The translations under genes were made by a program, and so were the position numbers. The notes beneath the pieces are model-generated. The model saw only the letters and a list, made by a program, of their open reading frames with translations. It was not told the origin of the DNA and ran no database searches. 40,765 nt of DNA from Candidatus Hydrogenedentota bacterium (GTDB taxonomy: Bacteria > Hydrogenedentota > Hydrogenedentia > Hydrogenedentales > CAILVY01): the NCBI GenBank assembly GCA_903837785.1, contig CAILVY010000280.1, forward strand, positions 1 to 40,765. Reading direction: 5' to 3'. Below, piece by piece: positions 30,999 through 40,723 of the stretch (position 1 is its first letter; each line of letters begins with the position of its first letter).

Positions 30999-33900
30999 CT
31001 AAGCTTTGCGGCGGTGCAGAGCCGCGGCCCCCGCAGCGCCGAAGAGCGCGGCCAACGCAGCCAATCCTGTCAAACCCGTAATCGGAATCGCAGACATGAG
31101 CCGCACTTCCGCCGGTTCGGATGTGATCGTGGCACGCGCATCCGAAATCTCGACGATATACGTCCCCGTGGTGCTCTCGTTTACGGCGGGGATGTCGAGC
31201 GTGGGTGCATCGCCGCCGACGTTCTGTTCCTCGTGTTTCCACTGATATGTATACGGAGGATGTCCGCCCGAAACCGTCACGTGCAATGAGTACGGGCTGT
31301 CGAGCGCGAGGGTGTCTCCCAACGGCTGCTCGTCAATATGCATGGGGATATACACCTCGAGCAGTGCGGCCGGAGACTCGATGGTCCGGCCCGCCGCGTC
31401 GGTCACGATGCAGCGGTACGCACCGGCCGTGTCCTCTGTCACGGACGGAACCGTGCAGGACGGCGCGTCAAAACCCACGTTCTCCTCTTCGTGCTTCCAC
31501 TGATAGGCGAGGGGCAGGTGTCCACCGGAGACCGACAGCGTGAACGTGAAGGGATTGCCGAGCAGAATTTCGTCTCCCACCGGGGGCGCCACGATGGCCA
31601 TCGGCTCGGCAATTTCCAATGTCGCCTGGGCCGATGCCACCACTTCTTCCCGGCCGTCCGTCACATCGCACCGGTAATTGCCCGCATGGTTGAGCCCCAG
31701 CGGATTCAGTGAGAGGGCCGGCCCGGAGCCGATCACCAGGTCTTTGGCCCCCACTTTTACCCATTGATAGGCCACGAGGCCCGGCATGCCGCCGCTGATG
31801 GCGACCGAGAAGGTGTGGGATTCGCCCACGTATTTCAGTCCGCCCAGCGGCTGAATCGTGACGGCGATCCTATTCGTCACCATGCCGCGGTTATTGATCG
31901 TGCCAATGGGATTTCCTGCAAGATCCTTCACATTGTTGTTCAGCACCATGACCGTGATGTCCCGCCCGTCCAGCAGCGCCCCGCTGCTCCAGGTCAGGCG
32001 GTATGCGTTGCTGCCGAGGCTCTGGACTTGGTTCGGATTCGTATTCAGCGTGCCTTTTCCCGGGCCGCTGAGTTCGTACTTCGCCGGCGTGGTCACACCG
32101 GAGGCCATGGGTTCGGAATAGATCACTTTGATATGCTGTGAATCCATCACGCGCACTTCGCTGACGCGCGGCGGCGTCCCCCGGCCCTCGCCGTAGGCCT
32201 GACGGGTCTGAATCAGGTTGCCTTGCGTGTCCCGGACAGCGGCATCGGCCGTGAGGCGCATCAGGCCGGTGTTGTACATCTCTCCCGTGTTCCAGGCAAG
32301 CCGGTACGTGAAGGTGCCGGGCAGCCGTGTAACCGAATTGGGCGAGGCCGAAAGCGTGCCCATGCCGCCGGTTCCCGCGCCCGCATTGGCCAGCACGAAG
32401 TTCGCGGGATTTGAGATGCGGTACACCTGGCCGGCGGTGTCATCCATCTCCTCGCTGAAGGTTACGTCGATGCTTCGGTCCGCGATGGCCGTGAAGCTGA
32501 GCAGCGAGGGGGGATTACCAAAGACCGGCGCCGACGCTTCATTGTTTCCGTCCGCCGTGTCAATCGGATTGCCGGCCGTGTCGTAGACACCCGTCACCGT
32601 GATCGTGACAATGGCCCCCATGCTCTCCGACATGGCGCCGCTCGCCCAGTTCAGCAGATACGAGGTGCCGCTGACGAAGCTCACCGAATCGGGATGGACC
32701 GCGAGCGTGGCCATGCCCGTTCCCGAAAGCGTGTAATGGGCCGCCATCCCGTCTTCCGGCGCCCGAAGCGCTTCGCTGAACGTCACCTGAATGCTGTGAT
32801 TGCTCTGCACGGCGATGGAGGCGACGCCGGGCCTCGTGCCGATGCCGCCCGTGGGATCCGTCGCGCCGGTCGGCGTGCCCAGCGGATTGCCTGAAGTATC
32901 CGCAACCGCTCCGTCCACTTCGATCGTGACGGGGCCGCCATCGACCATTTCCCCGACGTTGTTTGGCCAGGCCAGCAGGATGACCGCGGGGCTGCTTTGC
33001 ACGGCGCTCTCCGGATGCGGCGCCAGCAACCCGGCGCCGGTGCCCGAGAGCGTGTACTTCGAGGGATCGAGGGCGCTCGCGCCCATCGCCTCGTTGAACT
33101 CAACCTCCACCTGATAGGCGCCGACGACACTCACGCGGGTGACGAAGGGCGCGGTCGTGTCCGTGATTTGCACCGTCAACGCGACGGGATCATGCAGCCG
33201 CGCCCCGGACGAATCCGTCACCTGCACGTAAATGAGGTACGACAGGTCGGCCGCGTCGAGCACGGCGCCCGGCGCGACGAGCACCTGGTTTCCGCTCAGT
33301 TCGAAGCGTCCCTCCGGGTCCCCGGGATAGTTCCCGTACTGATTCGTCAGCTCGAATGTGTGCGGTTCGCCCGGATCCGGGTCCAACGCCCCGAGCGAGC
33401 CCACGAGCGTACCCGCGGGCGACGCATCGCCGACGCTTCCAGGCACGGCCGGGGGCGAAACCCATTCCGCGCCGGTTGGACCGAACTGCGCTTCGTCCGC
33501 GCCGATATCCGGGATCGGGCTGCCCGTTGCGGGAAGGGGGCGGGCATCGCCTTCCAAGTCCAGTGCCGTGCTGTCGGGCGTGCCGCTGCTGGCCGCGCCT
33601 GCCATCGCCGCGCCGCTCTGATTCGTCAACTTGCCGGTAACGCTGTCCAGCTTCGGGTCGGCGATAAGAAACGCGGCGCCGGGATCCGAGGCAAAGCCCC
33701 CATGGGCGGCATCGGCGTCCCAGGCGAGATTCATCCACTCGAAGCCGGGCTTGAGCAGGGGGACAAGGTTGGAGGCGGAGCTGGCCCCGTCTGTGCCTTG
33801 TGCATCGAAAATCGTGGCGGCGGCATAGAGTGTGTCGCCCGGCTTGCCCTTGACCAGCATGTCAGTGACCGGACTCGCCGCCGGGCTCGACAGGGTGCAA

Positions 33901-35279
33901 TGCTGCAGTTCGACTACGCCCACGCCGGAATGAAGGCCCGTCAGGTCGATGTAATTCGCGACGTTGCCGCTGCGGAACAACGTGTTGACCGCCTTGACGT
34001 GCGGCGCGAAATTCCCTCCCGAGGCACCGCAGCGGTAGGTGCCTGCGCCGTTCCCCCAATTGCAGCCCGTCATCTCGATGGCGATGTCGCCCTCCAAATT
34101 GTTGCCAAAGGAAATGACACCCGCGCTCAGAGGGGGTTTCGCCACCCCCCGCGCGTACTGAAACACGACGGAGCCTTTGTGCAGCACGGCATAGGCCCCG
34201 GTGCCCCCGTTTATCATCGGGTCCATGTTGACGAGATGCGCGCTGTCGGCCCCCAGCACCCGCACGGTCGCGCCCGAATTCCCGATGTGAAATGCGATAT
34301 CGCCGCACTTGCCCGTGAACACCGGCTGGTACAGGTTGAACTCGTTGCCGGTGGCGTTCACGCTCTCGCCGCAATGGCTGAAGAGGTCGAAATTGCCGCT
34401 CTTGAAATGGCAGTTGTGGAACTCGGCCAGCGTGCCGCCGTTCAATGCCGTCGTCGTCTCCGCCCAAACACCGACGGCGCTCTCGGAGTTCGGATCGCCC
34501 TGCGGCGAAAAAGTGCAGTCCGTGGCCGTGATGGCCGCAATATTCTTGATGTGCAGACGCGTTCCCGCGCCGAGGGCCGGCGTGAAATTGACGTTGTTCA
34601 TTTCAAGATGCAGCGCAGTGTTGCCATGATATGGCCCGGTGAGCAAAACGGGATCGGTCTGCACCACCGGCTCACCCACGTCGCCGGCATCGCCGCCGTT
34701 GAACTGCACGTTCGTCAGTTGATGGGTGCCGCTCGCCCGGTTGTCTACCCGGAGGAACACGCCGTTCGGCGCCCCGGGGGAGGACGGACTCGTTCCCGCC
34801 TTCTTCACGATATAGACGTTCTCGAGGACAACCAGGCCCGTGCCCAAACCGCCCGGCTGCGTGGGGTCCCCGCAGTCCAGGAGCGGCGACCCGTAGTCCG
34901 TGTACAACGTTATGCGCGAGGCGCCTCCACGGACCGTCAGCGTCTTCCCGGACGTCGAGTTGTTCCGAAAGACAGGGTGATCGCCATCCGCGCGGATTTC
35001 CCGGTTTGTGTCGTCCAGGGTGGTGACCGTGATGTTGCCGCTGTCGCGCAGTTCCATCAACGGTTCTTTAAAGTAGGCTCCGCCCTCTTCCGGACCTCCA
35101 TACTCGATCTGGATCGTGTGGTCGCCGCCCGCGGACAGCGCCGCGGCGAAGGCGCCCGAAACCGTCTTCCACTCCAAGCCCGCATTACCGGCGGCCGCAA
35201 ACACCCGGTAGGTGCTGGCGTTGGCGCCTGTGGAGGCAAGCACCGCGATACACAGCATGATACTTCGACGATAACGCAT
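30999..35279 (-). CDS. Large surface protein: beta-helix, cadherin-like, Big_5 and Ig-like domains, IPITG tail
   Basis: A 1426-residue exported protein with a Sec signal (1-21, ending ANA). Roughly 25-600 looks like a right-handed beta-helix (pectin-lyase-like parallel strands: LTNVQFNGG, ATDCTFS, LQHCTLSS). Then comes one cadherin-like domain (about 625-725), four Big_5/SwmB-type domains each with 'V-x-F-(N/S)-E-x-M' and 'D-x-x-G-N-x-(I/L)' (about 726-1110), and three Ig-like domains with QWK and GxYRC (about 1125-1392). The end is I1398-P-I-T-G, a hydrophobic stretch and HRRKA, the tripartite layout of sortase or exosortase signals. GGAGG precedes the ATG. Transcribed from a near-consensus promoter at 35362-35390. 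Likely an adhesin or glycan-binding structural protein. Confidence 0.85.
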   Translation of the reverse strand: MRYRRSIMLCIAVLASTGANASTYRVFAAAGNAGLEWKTVSGAFAAALSAGGDHTIQIEYGGPEEGGAYFKEPLMELRDSGNITVTTLDDTNREIRADGDHPVFRNNSTSGKTLTVRGGASRITLYTDYGSPLLDCGDPTQPGGLGTGLVVLENVYIVKKAGTSPSSPGAPNGVFLRVDNRASGTHQLTNVQFNGGDAGDVGEPVVQTDPVLLTGPYHGNTALHLEMNNVNFTPALGAGTRLHIKNIAAITATDCTFSPQGDPNSESAVGVWAETTTALNGGTLAEFHNCHFKSGNFDLFSHCGESVNATGNEFNLYQPVFTGKCGDIAFHIGNSGATVRVLGADSAHLVNMDPMINGGTGAYAVLHKGSVVFQYARGVAKPPLSAGVISFGNNLEGDIAIEMTGCNWGNGAGTYRCGASGGNFAPHVKAVNTLFRSGNVANYIDLTGLHSGVGVVELQHCTLSSPAASPVTDMLVKGKPGDTLYAAATIFDAQGTDGASSASNLVPLLKPGFEWMNLAWDADAAHGGFASDPGAAFLIADPKLDSVTGKLTNQSGAAMAGAASSGTPDSTALDLEGDARPLPATGSPIPDIGADEAQFGPTGAEWVSPPAVPGSVGDASPAGTLVGSLGALDPDPGEPHTFELTNQYGNYPGDPEGRFELSGNQVLVAPGAVLDAADLSYLIYVQVTDSSGARLHDPVALTVQITDTTAPFVTRVSVVGAYQVEVEFNEAMGASALDPSKYTLSGTGAGLLAPHPESAVQSSPAVILLAWPNNVGEMVDGGPVTIEVDGAVADTSGNPLGTPTGATDPTGGIGTRPGVASIAVQSNHSIQVTFSEALRAPEDGMAAHYTLSGTGMATLAVHPDSVSFVSGTSYLLNWASGAMSESMGAIVTITVTGVYDTAGNPIDTADGNNEASAPVFGNPPSLLSFTAIADRSIDVTFSEEMDDTAGQVYRISNPANFVLANAGAGTGGMGTLSASPNSVTRLPGTFTYRLAWNTGEMYNTGLMRLTADAAVRDTQGNLIQTRQAYGEGRGTPPRVSEVRVMDSQHIKVIYSEPMASGVTTPAKYELSGPGKGTLNTNPNQVQSLGSNAYRLTWSSGALLDGRDITVMVLNNNVKDLAGNPIGTINNRGMVTNRIAVTIQPLGGLKYVGESHTFSVAISGGMPGLVAYQWVKVGAKDLVIGSGPALSLNPLGLNHAGNYRCDVTDGREEVVASAQATLEIAEPMAIVAPPVGDEILLGNPFTFTLSVSGGHLPLAYQWKHEEENVGFDAPSCTVPSVTEDTAGAYRCIVTDAAGRTIESPAALLEVYIPMHIDEQPLGDTLALDSPYSLHVTVSGGHPPYTYQWKHEEQNVGGDAPTLDIPAVNESTTGTYIVEISDARATITSEPAEVRLMSAIPITGLTGLAALAALFGAAGAAALHRRKA

Positions 35280-35361
35280 AAGACCTGCCTCCCCGGCGTT
35301 CGGGTATGGAAGTTCCAGAATAGCTCCGGAATACGACGGCTCCTCCGCTCAAGATTATACC

Positions 35362-35390
35362 ACTATATGAAGAGATGGACAGACTGTCAA
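35362..35390 (-). promoter_or_regulatory. Near-consensus sigma70 promoter of the surface-protein gene
   Basis: Read on the minus strand: TTGACA (35390-35385), 17 bases, TATAGT (35367-35362, 5 of 6). The untranslated leader would be about 75 bases. An extra TATAAT lies at 35359-35354 but with the wrong spacing. Confidence 0.7.
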
Positions 35391-35516
35391 CGATGCTGCG
35401 AGGCATGGCCAGAAGATTATGGATAATGATGCGCAATCCAATGCGGCGACAGGCTTTCCTTTCGCGCGGCGGCCATGCTATCGTGCGGGACGAATGAAGC
35501 GGAAGTCGTTGCGCTC

Positions 35517-37319
35517 ATGCCATTTCTCCTCATCATAGCGGCCGCCGGGGTTCTCGGAGGATTCGCCGCGCGCCGTCTGGGCTTGGGCCCCGGCCTTGAG
35601 GCCTGGGTCTACCGCATCCTGTTGGGGATGTGTATGTGCGCCCTGATCGCGATCGCCTTGGGCAGTTTCTCACTGTTGCTTGCGCAGACGGCTCTCGGAT
35701 GCATGGCCGTGGCGGGCCTGCTGTGGGAATTCCGCGCCTACGCGCGCCAAGCGGAATCCGCCGCGAACGCAACGCCCCCCATGCGCCTCTCCGCCATCGA
35801 GTATGTCGCGATTGCGAGTATCGGCGCCGCCTGGCTGCTCACCCTGCTGAGCGCCCTCGCGCCCGTGACGGCCTGGGATGCGGCGGTCGCCCATATTGCG
35901 TTGCCGGCGAGTTATGCGCGCGCAGGCCGGATCTTTCTGGACACGGGGAATGTCTATTCGGCCTATCCCCAGTTCATGCACGCGCTCTACGCCGTGGCCT
36001 TCTATCACGGCGGGGAGAAGCCCGTAACGCTGCTCAACTGGAGTTTCGGGGCCTTGGGCTGCCTGAGCGCGTATGTGCTGGGCGCGCGCGCCCTGAACCG
36101 GAAGTGCGGCCTTATTGCCGCCGCCATGCTGGCCACGGCCCCGATCTACATGGATCAGGCCGGCGGCGTCTCGATCGACCTCGCGTTCACCGCGCTGGCT
36201 ACGGCCGCCCTCAGCGCGGCGATGGCGTATGCGGATCGGCCGGAGGAGCAGCGCTGGCTGTATGTCTCCGCGCTGCTGGCAGGAAGCGCCTGCGGCGTCC
36301 GGCACACGGGCTATCTTGTCTGTCTTCTGCTGGCACTAGCGGTCCTGTTCGCGTCGCGGCAGCATCGGGCGAAGCGCTTCCTCCAATTCGCGGGTCTGTC
36401 CGCCCTTGCCGCCGGGCCATGGCTGCTCCGTAGCGGCCTGCTCGTCCACAATCCGGTCTTTCCGTTTCTCCTGTCCTTCTTTCCCCCCGCCTCGATCGAC
36501 CACATCGCGATCACCGCATTGGGCGCGCATGAATCGGTTACGCAAAGCGGGGGCTTGAGCCTTGTGTCCATTCTGCGTTTCCCATGGGACATCATCATGC
36601 GCCCCGGCCGTTTCGACGGATGGACGAAGTCACCGGGCGGGCTGATCCTGGCGTTGGGTTTGCCGGGCATCCTACTTGCCGGAAAACGTGCGCGGTGGCT
36701 TGCGGCCTACAGCGTGGCGGGCGGCGCCTGCTTCTGTGTCTTTCAGCGCCTCGCGCGCTATATCCTTCCGTTCTTCGTCCCAATGATGATTGTGGCGGCC
36801 ATGGCCGCCGTCGAACTCAAGTGGTTTCGCCGTGCCGTGGCGGTGCTCCTTGTGTTGAGCTTCGGATTCGGCCTTGCACTGCACGCGGCCGCGATCCATT
36901 TCAAGGTCCCCGTGGTACTGGGCCTCGAGACCCGGGAGAAGTACCTCTCCCGCCGCGTCGAGCGATATCCTGCTTTCGTCTTTGCCAATCAGCATCTCAA
37001 CACGGGCGGGCGCATCCTGACGCCGGATCAACGGAGCTACTACCTCGATGCGCCGGCCTATCAGAACCACTGGGGCATGAAACAACTCTTGACGATGTCC
37101 ACGGAGCAGCAACTGGCCTGGCTGCAGGACCACAAGATTCGATATCTCATGCTTCCCGTAACCTTTGTCCGGGAATCCGGCGCACTCAAGGACCTGCAAC
37201 CGCTCTTCAACGCCTGGCGCGTGGACCGGGCGCATTTCCGCGCCATCGAGTACATGACGCTCCCGCGCGTGAAGGGCGAAGGCCAGGAACAGGTCGAATT
37301 CTACGAGGTGCTGCAATGA
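35517..37319 (+). CDS. GT-C-type membrane glycosyltransferase
   Basis: A 600-residue protein with about a dozen membrane helices and a soluble C-terminal part. The first large loop has 'APVTAWDAAVAHIALPASYARAG' with D121, the position of the catalytic or metal-binding acid in GT-C enzymes using lipid-phosphate sugars (GT39/GT83-like). It would act at the membrane, adding a sugar to a lipid-linked glycan or a protein. The start is uncertain: ATG 35517 gives a clean hydrophobic N-terminus, and an ATG at 35475 is in frame; neither has a good ribosome site. First gene of a compact operon with flippase, methyltransferase and GT2 (gap to the next gene 32 bases). Confidence 0.75.
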   Translation: MPFLLIIAAAGVLGGFAARRLGLGPGLEAWVYRILLGMCMCALIAIALGSFSLLLAQTALGCMAVAGLLWEFRAYARQAESAANATPPMRLSAIEYVAIASIGAAWLLTLLSALAPVTAWDAAVAHIALPASYARAGRIFLDTGNVYSAYPQFMHALYAVAFYHGGEKPVTLLNWSFGALGCLSAYVLGARALNRKCGLIAAAMLATAPIYMDQAGGVSIDLAFTALATAALSAAMAYADRPEEQRWLYVSALLAGSACGVRHTGYLVCLLLALAVLFASRQHRAKRFLQFAGLSALAAGPWLLRSGLLVHNPVFPFLLSFFPPASIDHIAITALGAHESVTQSGGLSLVSILRFPWDIIMRPGRFDGWTKSPGGLILALGLPGILLAGKRARWLAAYSVAGGACFCVFQRLARYILPFFVPMMIVAAMAAVELKWFRRAVAVLLVLSFGFGLALHAAAIHFKVPVVLGLETREKYLSRRVERYPAFVFANQHLNTGGRILTPDQRSYYLDAPAYQNHWGMKQLLTMSTEQQLAWLQDHKIRYLMLPVTFVRESGALKDLQPLFNAWRVDRAHFRAIEYMTLPRVKGEGQEQVEFYEVLQ

Positions 37320-37351
37320 TGCGCGGCCGCGGCGGGCATGGATAACAGGGC

Positions 37352-38950
37352 ATGTCTCTGCAGGAAACCATAGCCCGGAACACTGTCTTCAACGCGTTGG
37401 GCCGTTTCTGGGAAGCGCTCATCGGCCTCGTGCTCACGTGGTACATCCTCCTGCGCGTGGACACGCACGGCTGGGGGCTCTGGTCGCTGGTCGGCGCCTT
37501 TGTGGCGTATGCCTCCCTCTTCGATTTCGGCGTCGCCAGCGGCTTCGCCAAGTATCTCGCCGAACACGCCGCGCGAAAGAACGACCGTGCAATCTCCGGC
37601 ATCATCAGCAGCGGCCTGTGCTTCTATCTCGTGTTTGGCGCCCTCGTCGTCGCCGCCGGCTGGCCCCTGATTGATCTCCTCATGGGCGCCGTGGTTATTC
37701 CGCGCGCCGCGGCCGTCAGCGGCACGCCGCCGAATGTCGAGGAATTGCGCTTTCTCCTGCGCGGGTCCTTGCTCCTCTTCGCGATGAACAACTGCTTTGC
37801 GCCCTTCGCGGCAGTGCCCGTGGGCCTGCAGCGGATGGGCGTGAGCAACCTGCTCAGCGTGGCTGCGTCCTTCGTGAAATGCGTGGCGACCGTGGCGTTT
37901 CTCGAAACAGGTTTCGCGGTCCCCGGCCTCTTGTACGCCAATGCCGCCGTGCTCCTCTTCACGGGGATCGCCGGCGTCGCCGTGGCCTTTTGGCTGGCGC
38001 CGGGATTGCGCCTGGGGCCGTCGTATGTCCAGCGTGCCGCCTTCGGACCGCTCTTCTCCTTCGGCTGGCGGGCACAAGTCGCCAAGTGCTCGAATCTCAT
38101 CAACTTCCAGACGGATCGCCTCGTCGTCATCTGGGTTTATGGCGACCTCGGTCTCGTGGGACTGTATCGCCTGGGCGAAGAACTGGCGGGAAAGATGCGG
38201 CAATTGCCCGCCCTGCTCGTAACCGCCCTCCTGCCCGCGGCCTCCGATCTGGATGCCCGGGAACAACACGCCGCGCTGCGAAAGCTGTATCTCGTTTCCA
38301 CGAAATACATGGCATCCGTGGCCGTGCCCTTCGCGCTGTATTTCGTGACGAACGGGGACATCCTCATGCATGCCTGGCTCGGCGGCCGCCCGGGACTCGA
38401 TACCGCCGCCTGGGTCTTGCGCATCCTCGCCCTCGGTTATCTCGCGAACCTGCTGCCCGGGCCCGGCGTGAGCATCGTGCTCGGCAAGGGCCGCGCGGAC
38501 CTGCCCATGTACGCCGGCATCATATCGACTGTCGCCAATATCGCCCTGACGATCGCGCTCGTCTTCACGATCGGTTTCATCGGCATCCCCATCGGCACGA
38601 CGCTCGGAATGTGCCTCTCGACGCTTTGGTTCTTCCGGGTCATGCATCGAACCGTGGATGTCACCCTGAACGAGCTGATGCGCGTATGCGTGGCGTGGCC
38701 GCTGGCGGCCTCGGCGCCGGGTTGCGCGGTCGGGCTGCTCGCCACGTGGCTGATGGCGGGCCAGCAGGGCCACCTGCCGAACCTGCTTGCCGCGTTGATC
38801 AGCGCCGGCATATTCGGGTTAAGCTATCTCGTGCTGATCGGCCGGACGCCCTTCCTGGACGCGTTTGATCTTGCGTTTCTGGAGAAGACCCTTCACGCCG
38901 GGCGTCTGCCGGGATTCAGCTTGTTGACGCGGAGAGTCCGGCATGATTGA
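37352..38950 (+). CDS. Wzx-like polysaccharide flippase (MOP/MATE superfamily)
   Basis: A 532-residue protein with about 14 membrane helices. The N-terminus 'IARNTVFNALGRFWEALIGLVLTWYILLRV' and FDFGVASGFAKYLAEH are typical of polysaccharide transporters that flip undecaprenyl-linked oligosaccharides across the inner membrane; 'FQTDRLVVIWVYGDLGLVGLY' matches the family's mid section. The C-terminus overlaps the next gene by eight bases. Together with the GT-C, methyltransferase and GT2 genes it argues for O-antigen- or exopolysaccharide-type assembly. No Wzy polymerase or ligase is identifiable in the window. Confidence 0.87.
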   Translation: MSLQETIARNTVFNALGRFWEALIGLVLTWYILLRVDTHGWGLWSLVGAFVAYASLFDFGVASGFAKYLAEHAARKNDRAISGIISSGLCFYLVFGALVVAAGWPLIDLLMGAVVIPRAAAVSGTPPNVEELRFLLRGSLLLFAMNNCFAPFAAVPVGLQRMGVSNLLSVAASFVKCVATVAFLETGFAVPGLLYANAAVLLFTGIAGVAVAFWLAPGLRLGPSYVQRAAFGPLFSFGWRAQVAKCSNLINFQTDRLVVIWVYGDLGLVGLYRLGEELAGKMRQLPALLVTALLPAASDLDAREQHAALRKLYLVSTKYMASVAVPFALYFVTNGDILMHAWLGGRPGLDTAAWVLRILALGYLANLLPGPGVSIVLGKGRADLPMYAGIISTVANIALTIALVFTIGFIGIPIGTTLGMCLSTLWFFRVMHRTVDVTLNELMRVCVAWPLAASAPGCAVGLLATWLMAGQQGHLPNLLAALISAGIFGLSYLVLIGRTPFLDAFDLAFLEKTLHAGRLPGFSLLTRRVRHD

Positions 38951-39752
38951 GCCCCTGTCAAGACGTTTGCGCGCGTACGCCGAAAAGGACGGGCGCGGCT
39001 ACCCCGATTGGGCGGTGCGCTATCTGCCCGTCGTGCGGCGCTTGCGCAAGCGCGGGTTCGATCGAAAGATCATCGTCGAAGTGGGGGCGAACGAACACGG
39101 CCTGGCCTCGTTCATCCCCGCGCGCGTTATCGCAGTGGATTTGGACATCGCTTCGCTGCGCGCCGCATCCCGCCGGCACGGCGTGCTGCCCGTGGTCGCC
39201 GACATGGCCGCACTGCCCTTTCCGGATCACATCGTGGACATCTGCGTCTGTATGGACGCCTTCGAGCATGTGGCGCGGCCGGAGCGCGAAGCGGCCGCCC
39301 GTGAGATCGTGCGAATACTCGAACACGACGGCGCCGCGGCGATCTCGTTTCCTTCCGGGCGCGAAGCCGCCGAAGCGGAGGAGCGGGTGCGCGAGGCCTA
39401 CAGGACGTTCACGGGCGAATCGCTCCGCTGGCTCGAAGAGCATCGCGCGCAGGGCCTGCCCGAAGCGCGGCCGTTGCATGACTTCTTCCATGATCTTGCC
39501 CGGGGCGCCTATCGCGTAACCCGCTTCGGCAACGCGTCCGTGCACTGCTGGGAATGGATGTGGAAAGTGCTGATGTGCGGCTGGCCCGGCCGTGGCAACA
39601 GCGTCTTTCAAGTGTTCCTGCGATGGATGACGCCGTTCCTTGCGCGCATGCACAAAGAGCCTTGTTATCGCACGATCATCTGGATCGAGCCGACGAAAGA
39701 CCTGCTTGCGGAAGACGCCTTCGCCGCCGTCGCGGATGAGGAGCATCGCTGA
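38943..39752 (+). CDS. Class I SAM-dependent methyltransferase with variant motif I
   Basis: A 269-residue methyltransferase-like protein. Motif I reads IVEVGANEHG (44-53) in place of the usual (E/D)xGxGxG; the second acidic site is in VIAVDLD (62-68), and ADMAALPFPDHIVDICVCMDAFEHV is the usual motif II region. The C-terminal half contains 'WEWMWKVLMCGWPGRGNSVFQVFLRWMTPF', probably a membrane-associated helix. It overlaps the flippase gene by eight bases and the next glycosyltransferase by one, so it is an integral part of the operon, probably methylating a glycan. The weakened glycine loop leaves catalysis unproven. Confidence 0.75.
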   Translation: MIEPLSRRLRAYAEKDGRGYPDWAVRYLPVVRRLRKRGFDRKIIVEVGANEHGLASFIPARVIAVDLDIASLRAASRRHGVLPVVADMAALPFPDHIVDICVCMDAFEHVARPEREAAAREIVRILEHDGAAAISFPSGREAAEAEERVREAYRTFTGESLRWLEEHRAQGLPEARPLHDFFHDLARGAYRVTRFGNASVHCWEWMWKVLMCGWPGRGNSVFQVFLRWMTPFLARMHKEPCYRTIIWIEPTKDLLAEDAFAAVADEEHR

Positions 39753-40723
39753 TGGAACCTTCGCCGCAAGACTCAGTCTCCGTCGTCATTCCGACGTGGA
39801 ATCGTGCCGAATTGGCCCTCGAATGCCTGCGTTCCTTGACCGCACAGACCCATGCCCCCACAGAGATCATCCTCGTGGACGACGGCTCGGACGATGGCAC
39901 AGACGAGTGTGTGCGCAACGAGTTTCCCGGCGTGCGCATCGTCTCATTGAACAAGAACAGCGGCTTTGCCGTGGCCGTCAATGCCGGGATACGCCAGGCC
40001 GCGGGCGCATGGATATTCCTGCTCAACAATGATGTAACCCTGGACCCCGGCTGCCTGGAGTGCATGCTGGAAGCGGCGGAAGCGTCCGGCGCGGACATGG
40101 TTGCCCCGCTGCTTCTATGGAAAGACGAGCCCGGCACGATCTATGCCGCCGGGGACCGCATGGGCATCAACGGGCGCCCCGAGAGTATCGGCTTCCGCCA
40201 GCCGCGCGCCGGGTTTCCCCTGCCCGAACTCATCTTCGGCGTTTCGGCCGCCGCGGGGCTGTATCGCCGGCGCATCTTTGATGCAGTGGGCTTGCTGGAC
40301 GAAACCTTTGTCGCCTATTTCGAGGACAGCGACCTGTGTTTCCGCGCGCGGCTCGCGGGCTTCTCCGCTGCGCTCGCGCCGGACGCCGTCGCCTGTCACG
40401 TCGGCTCCGCCAGCCTCTCCGGAAAGACGTGGTGGCGTTCCGCGCAATGCTTCCGCAACCACGGCCTGCTCCTGATCAAGAACATGCCGCTGGCGTTGTG
40501 GCTGCGCTTCGGCCCGTGGATCGCACTCGAACGCGCGCATCAGGCCCGCATGCTCTTCTCCTCGGCCCGCACGGAATTCGGCGCCCTCGGCGCGGCCCGA
40601 GTGTTCCTCTCGACCGCGGGGTCTTTGATCAGCGCCGTGCCCCATGCCCTGCGCGAGCGTTGCCGAATCCAGCGCACCCGCCAAATCACCACGGCCGAGC
40701 TTCGCATGACGCTCTCGAAATGA
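39752..40723 (+). CDS. Family 2 glycosyltransferase (WbbL-like)
   Basis: A 323-residue GT-A enzyme. 'VSVVIPTWNRAELALECLRSL' and VDDGSDDGT (42-50) bind the nucleotide; LNNDVTLDPG (91-100) is the NND variant of the metal-binding DxD common in rhamnosyltransferase-type members; 'AYFEDSDLCFRARLAG' carries the catalytic base region (ED). The end of the protein has two amphipathic or membrane-touching stretches. The start shares a base with the preceding stop (TGATG). It is the last gene here; 42 bases remain to the window end and the operon may continue. Confidence 0.9.
   Translation: MEPSPQDSVSVVIPTWNRAELALECLRSLTAQTHAPTEIILVDDGSDDGTDECVRNEFPGVRIVSLNKNSGFAVAVNAGIRQAAGAWIFLLNNDVTLDPGCLECMLEAAEASGADMVAPLLLWKDEPGTIYAAGDRMGINGRPESIGFRQPRAGFPLPELIFGVSAAAGLYRRRIFDAVGLLDETFVAYFEDSDLCFRARLAGFSAALAPDAVACHVGSASLSGKTWWRSAQCFRNHGLLLIKNMPLALWLRFGPWIALERAHQARMLFSSARTEFGALGAARVFLSTAGSLISAVPHALRERCRIQRTRQITTAELRMTLSK

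Noticed and set aside
32997-35426. An 809-codon open frame on the plus strand
   Set aside because: It lies antisense to the surface-protein gene, has no domain or ribosome site, and its Arg/Ala/Gly-rich composition is typical of the shadow of a GC-rich gene.
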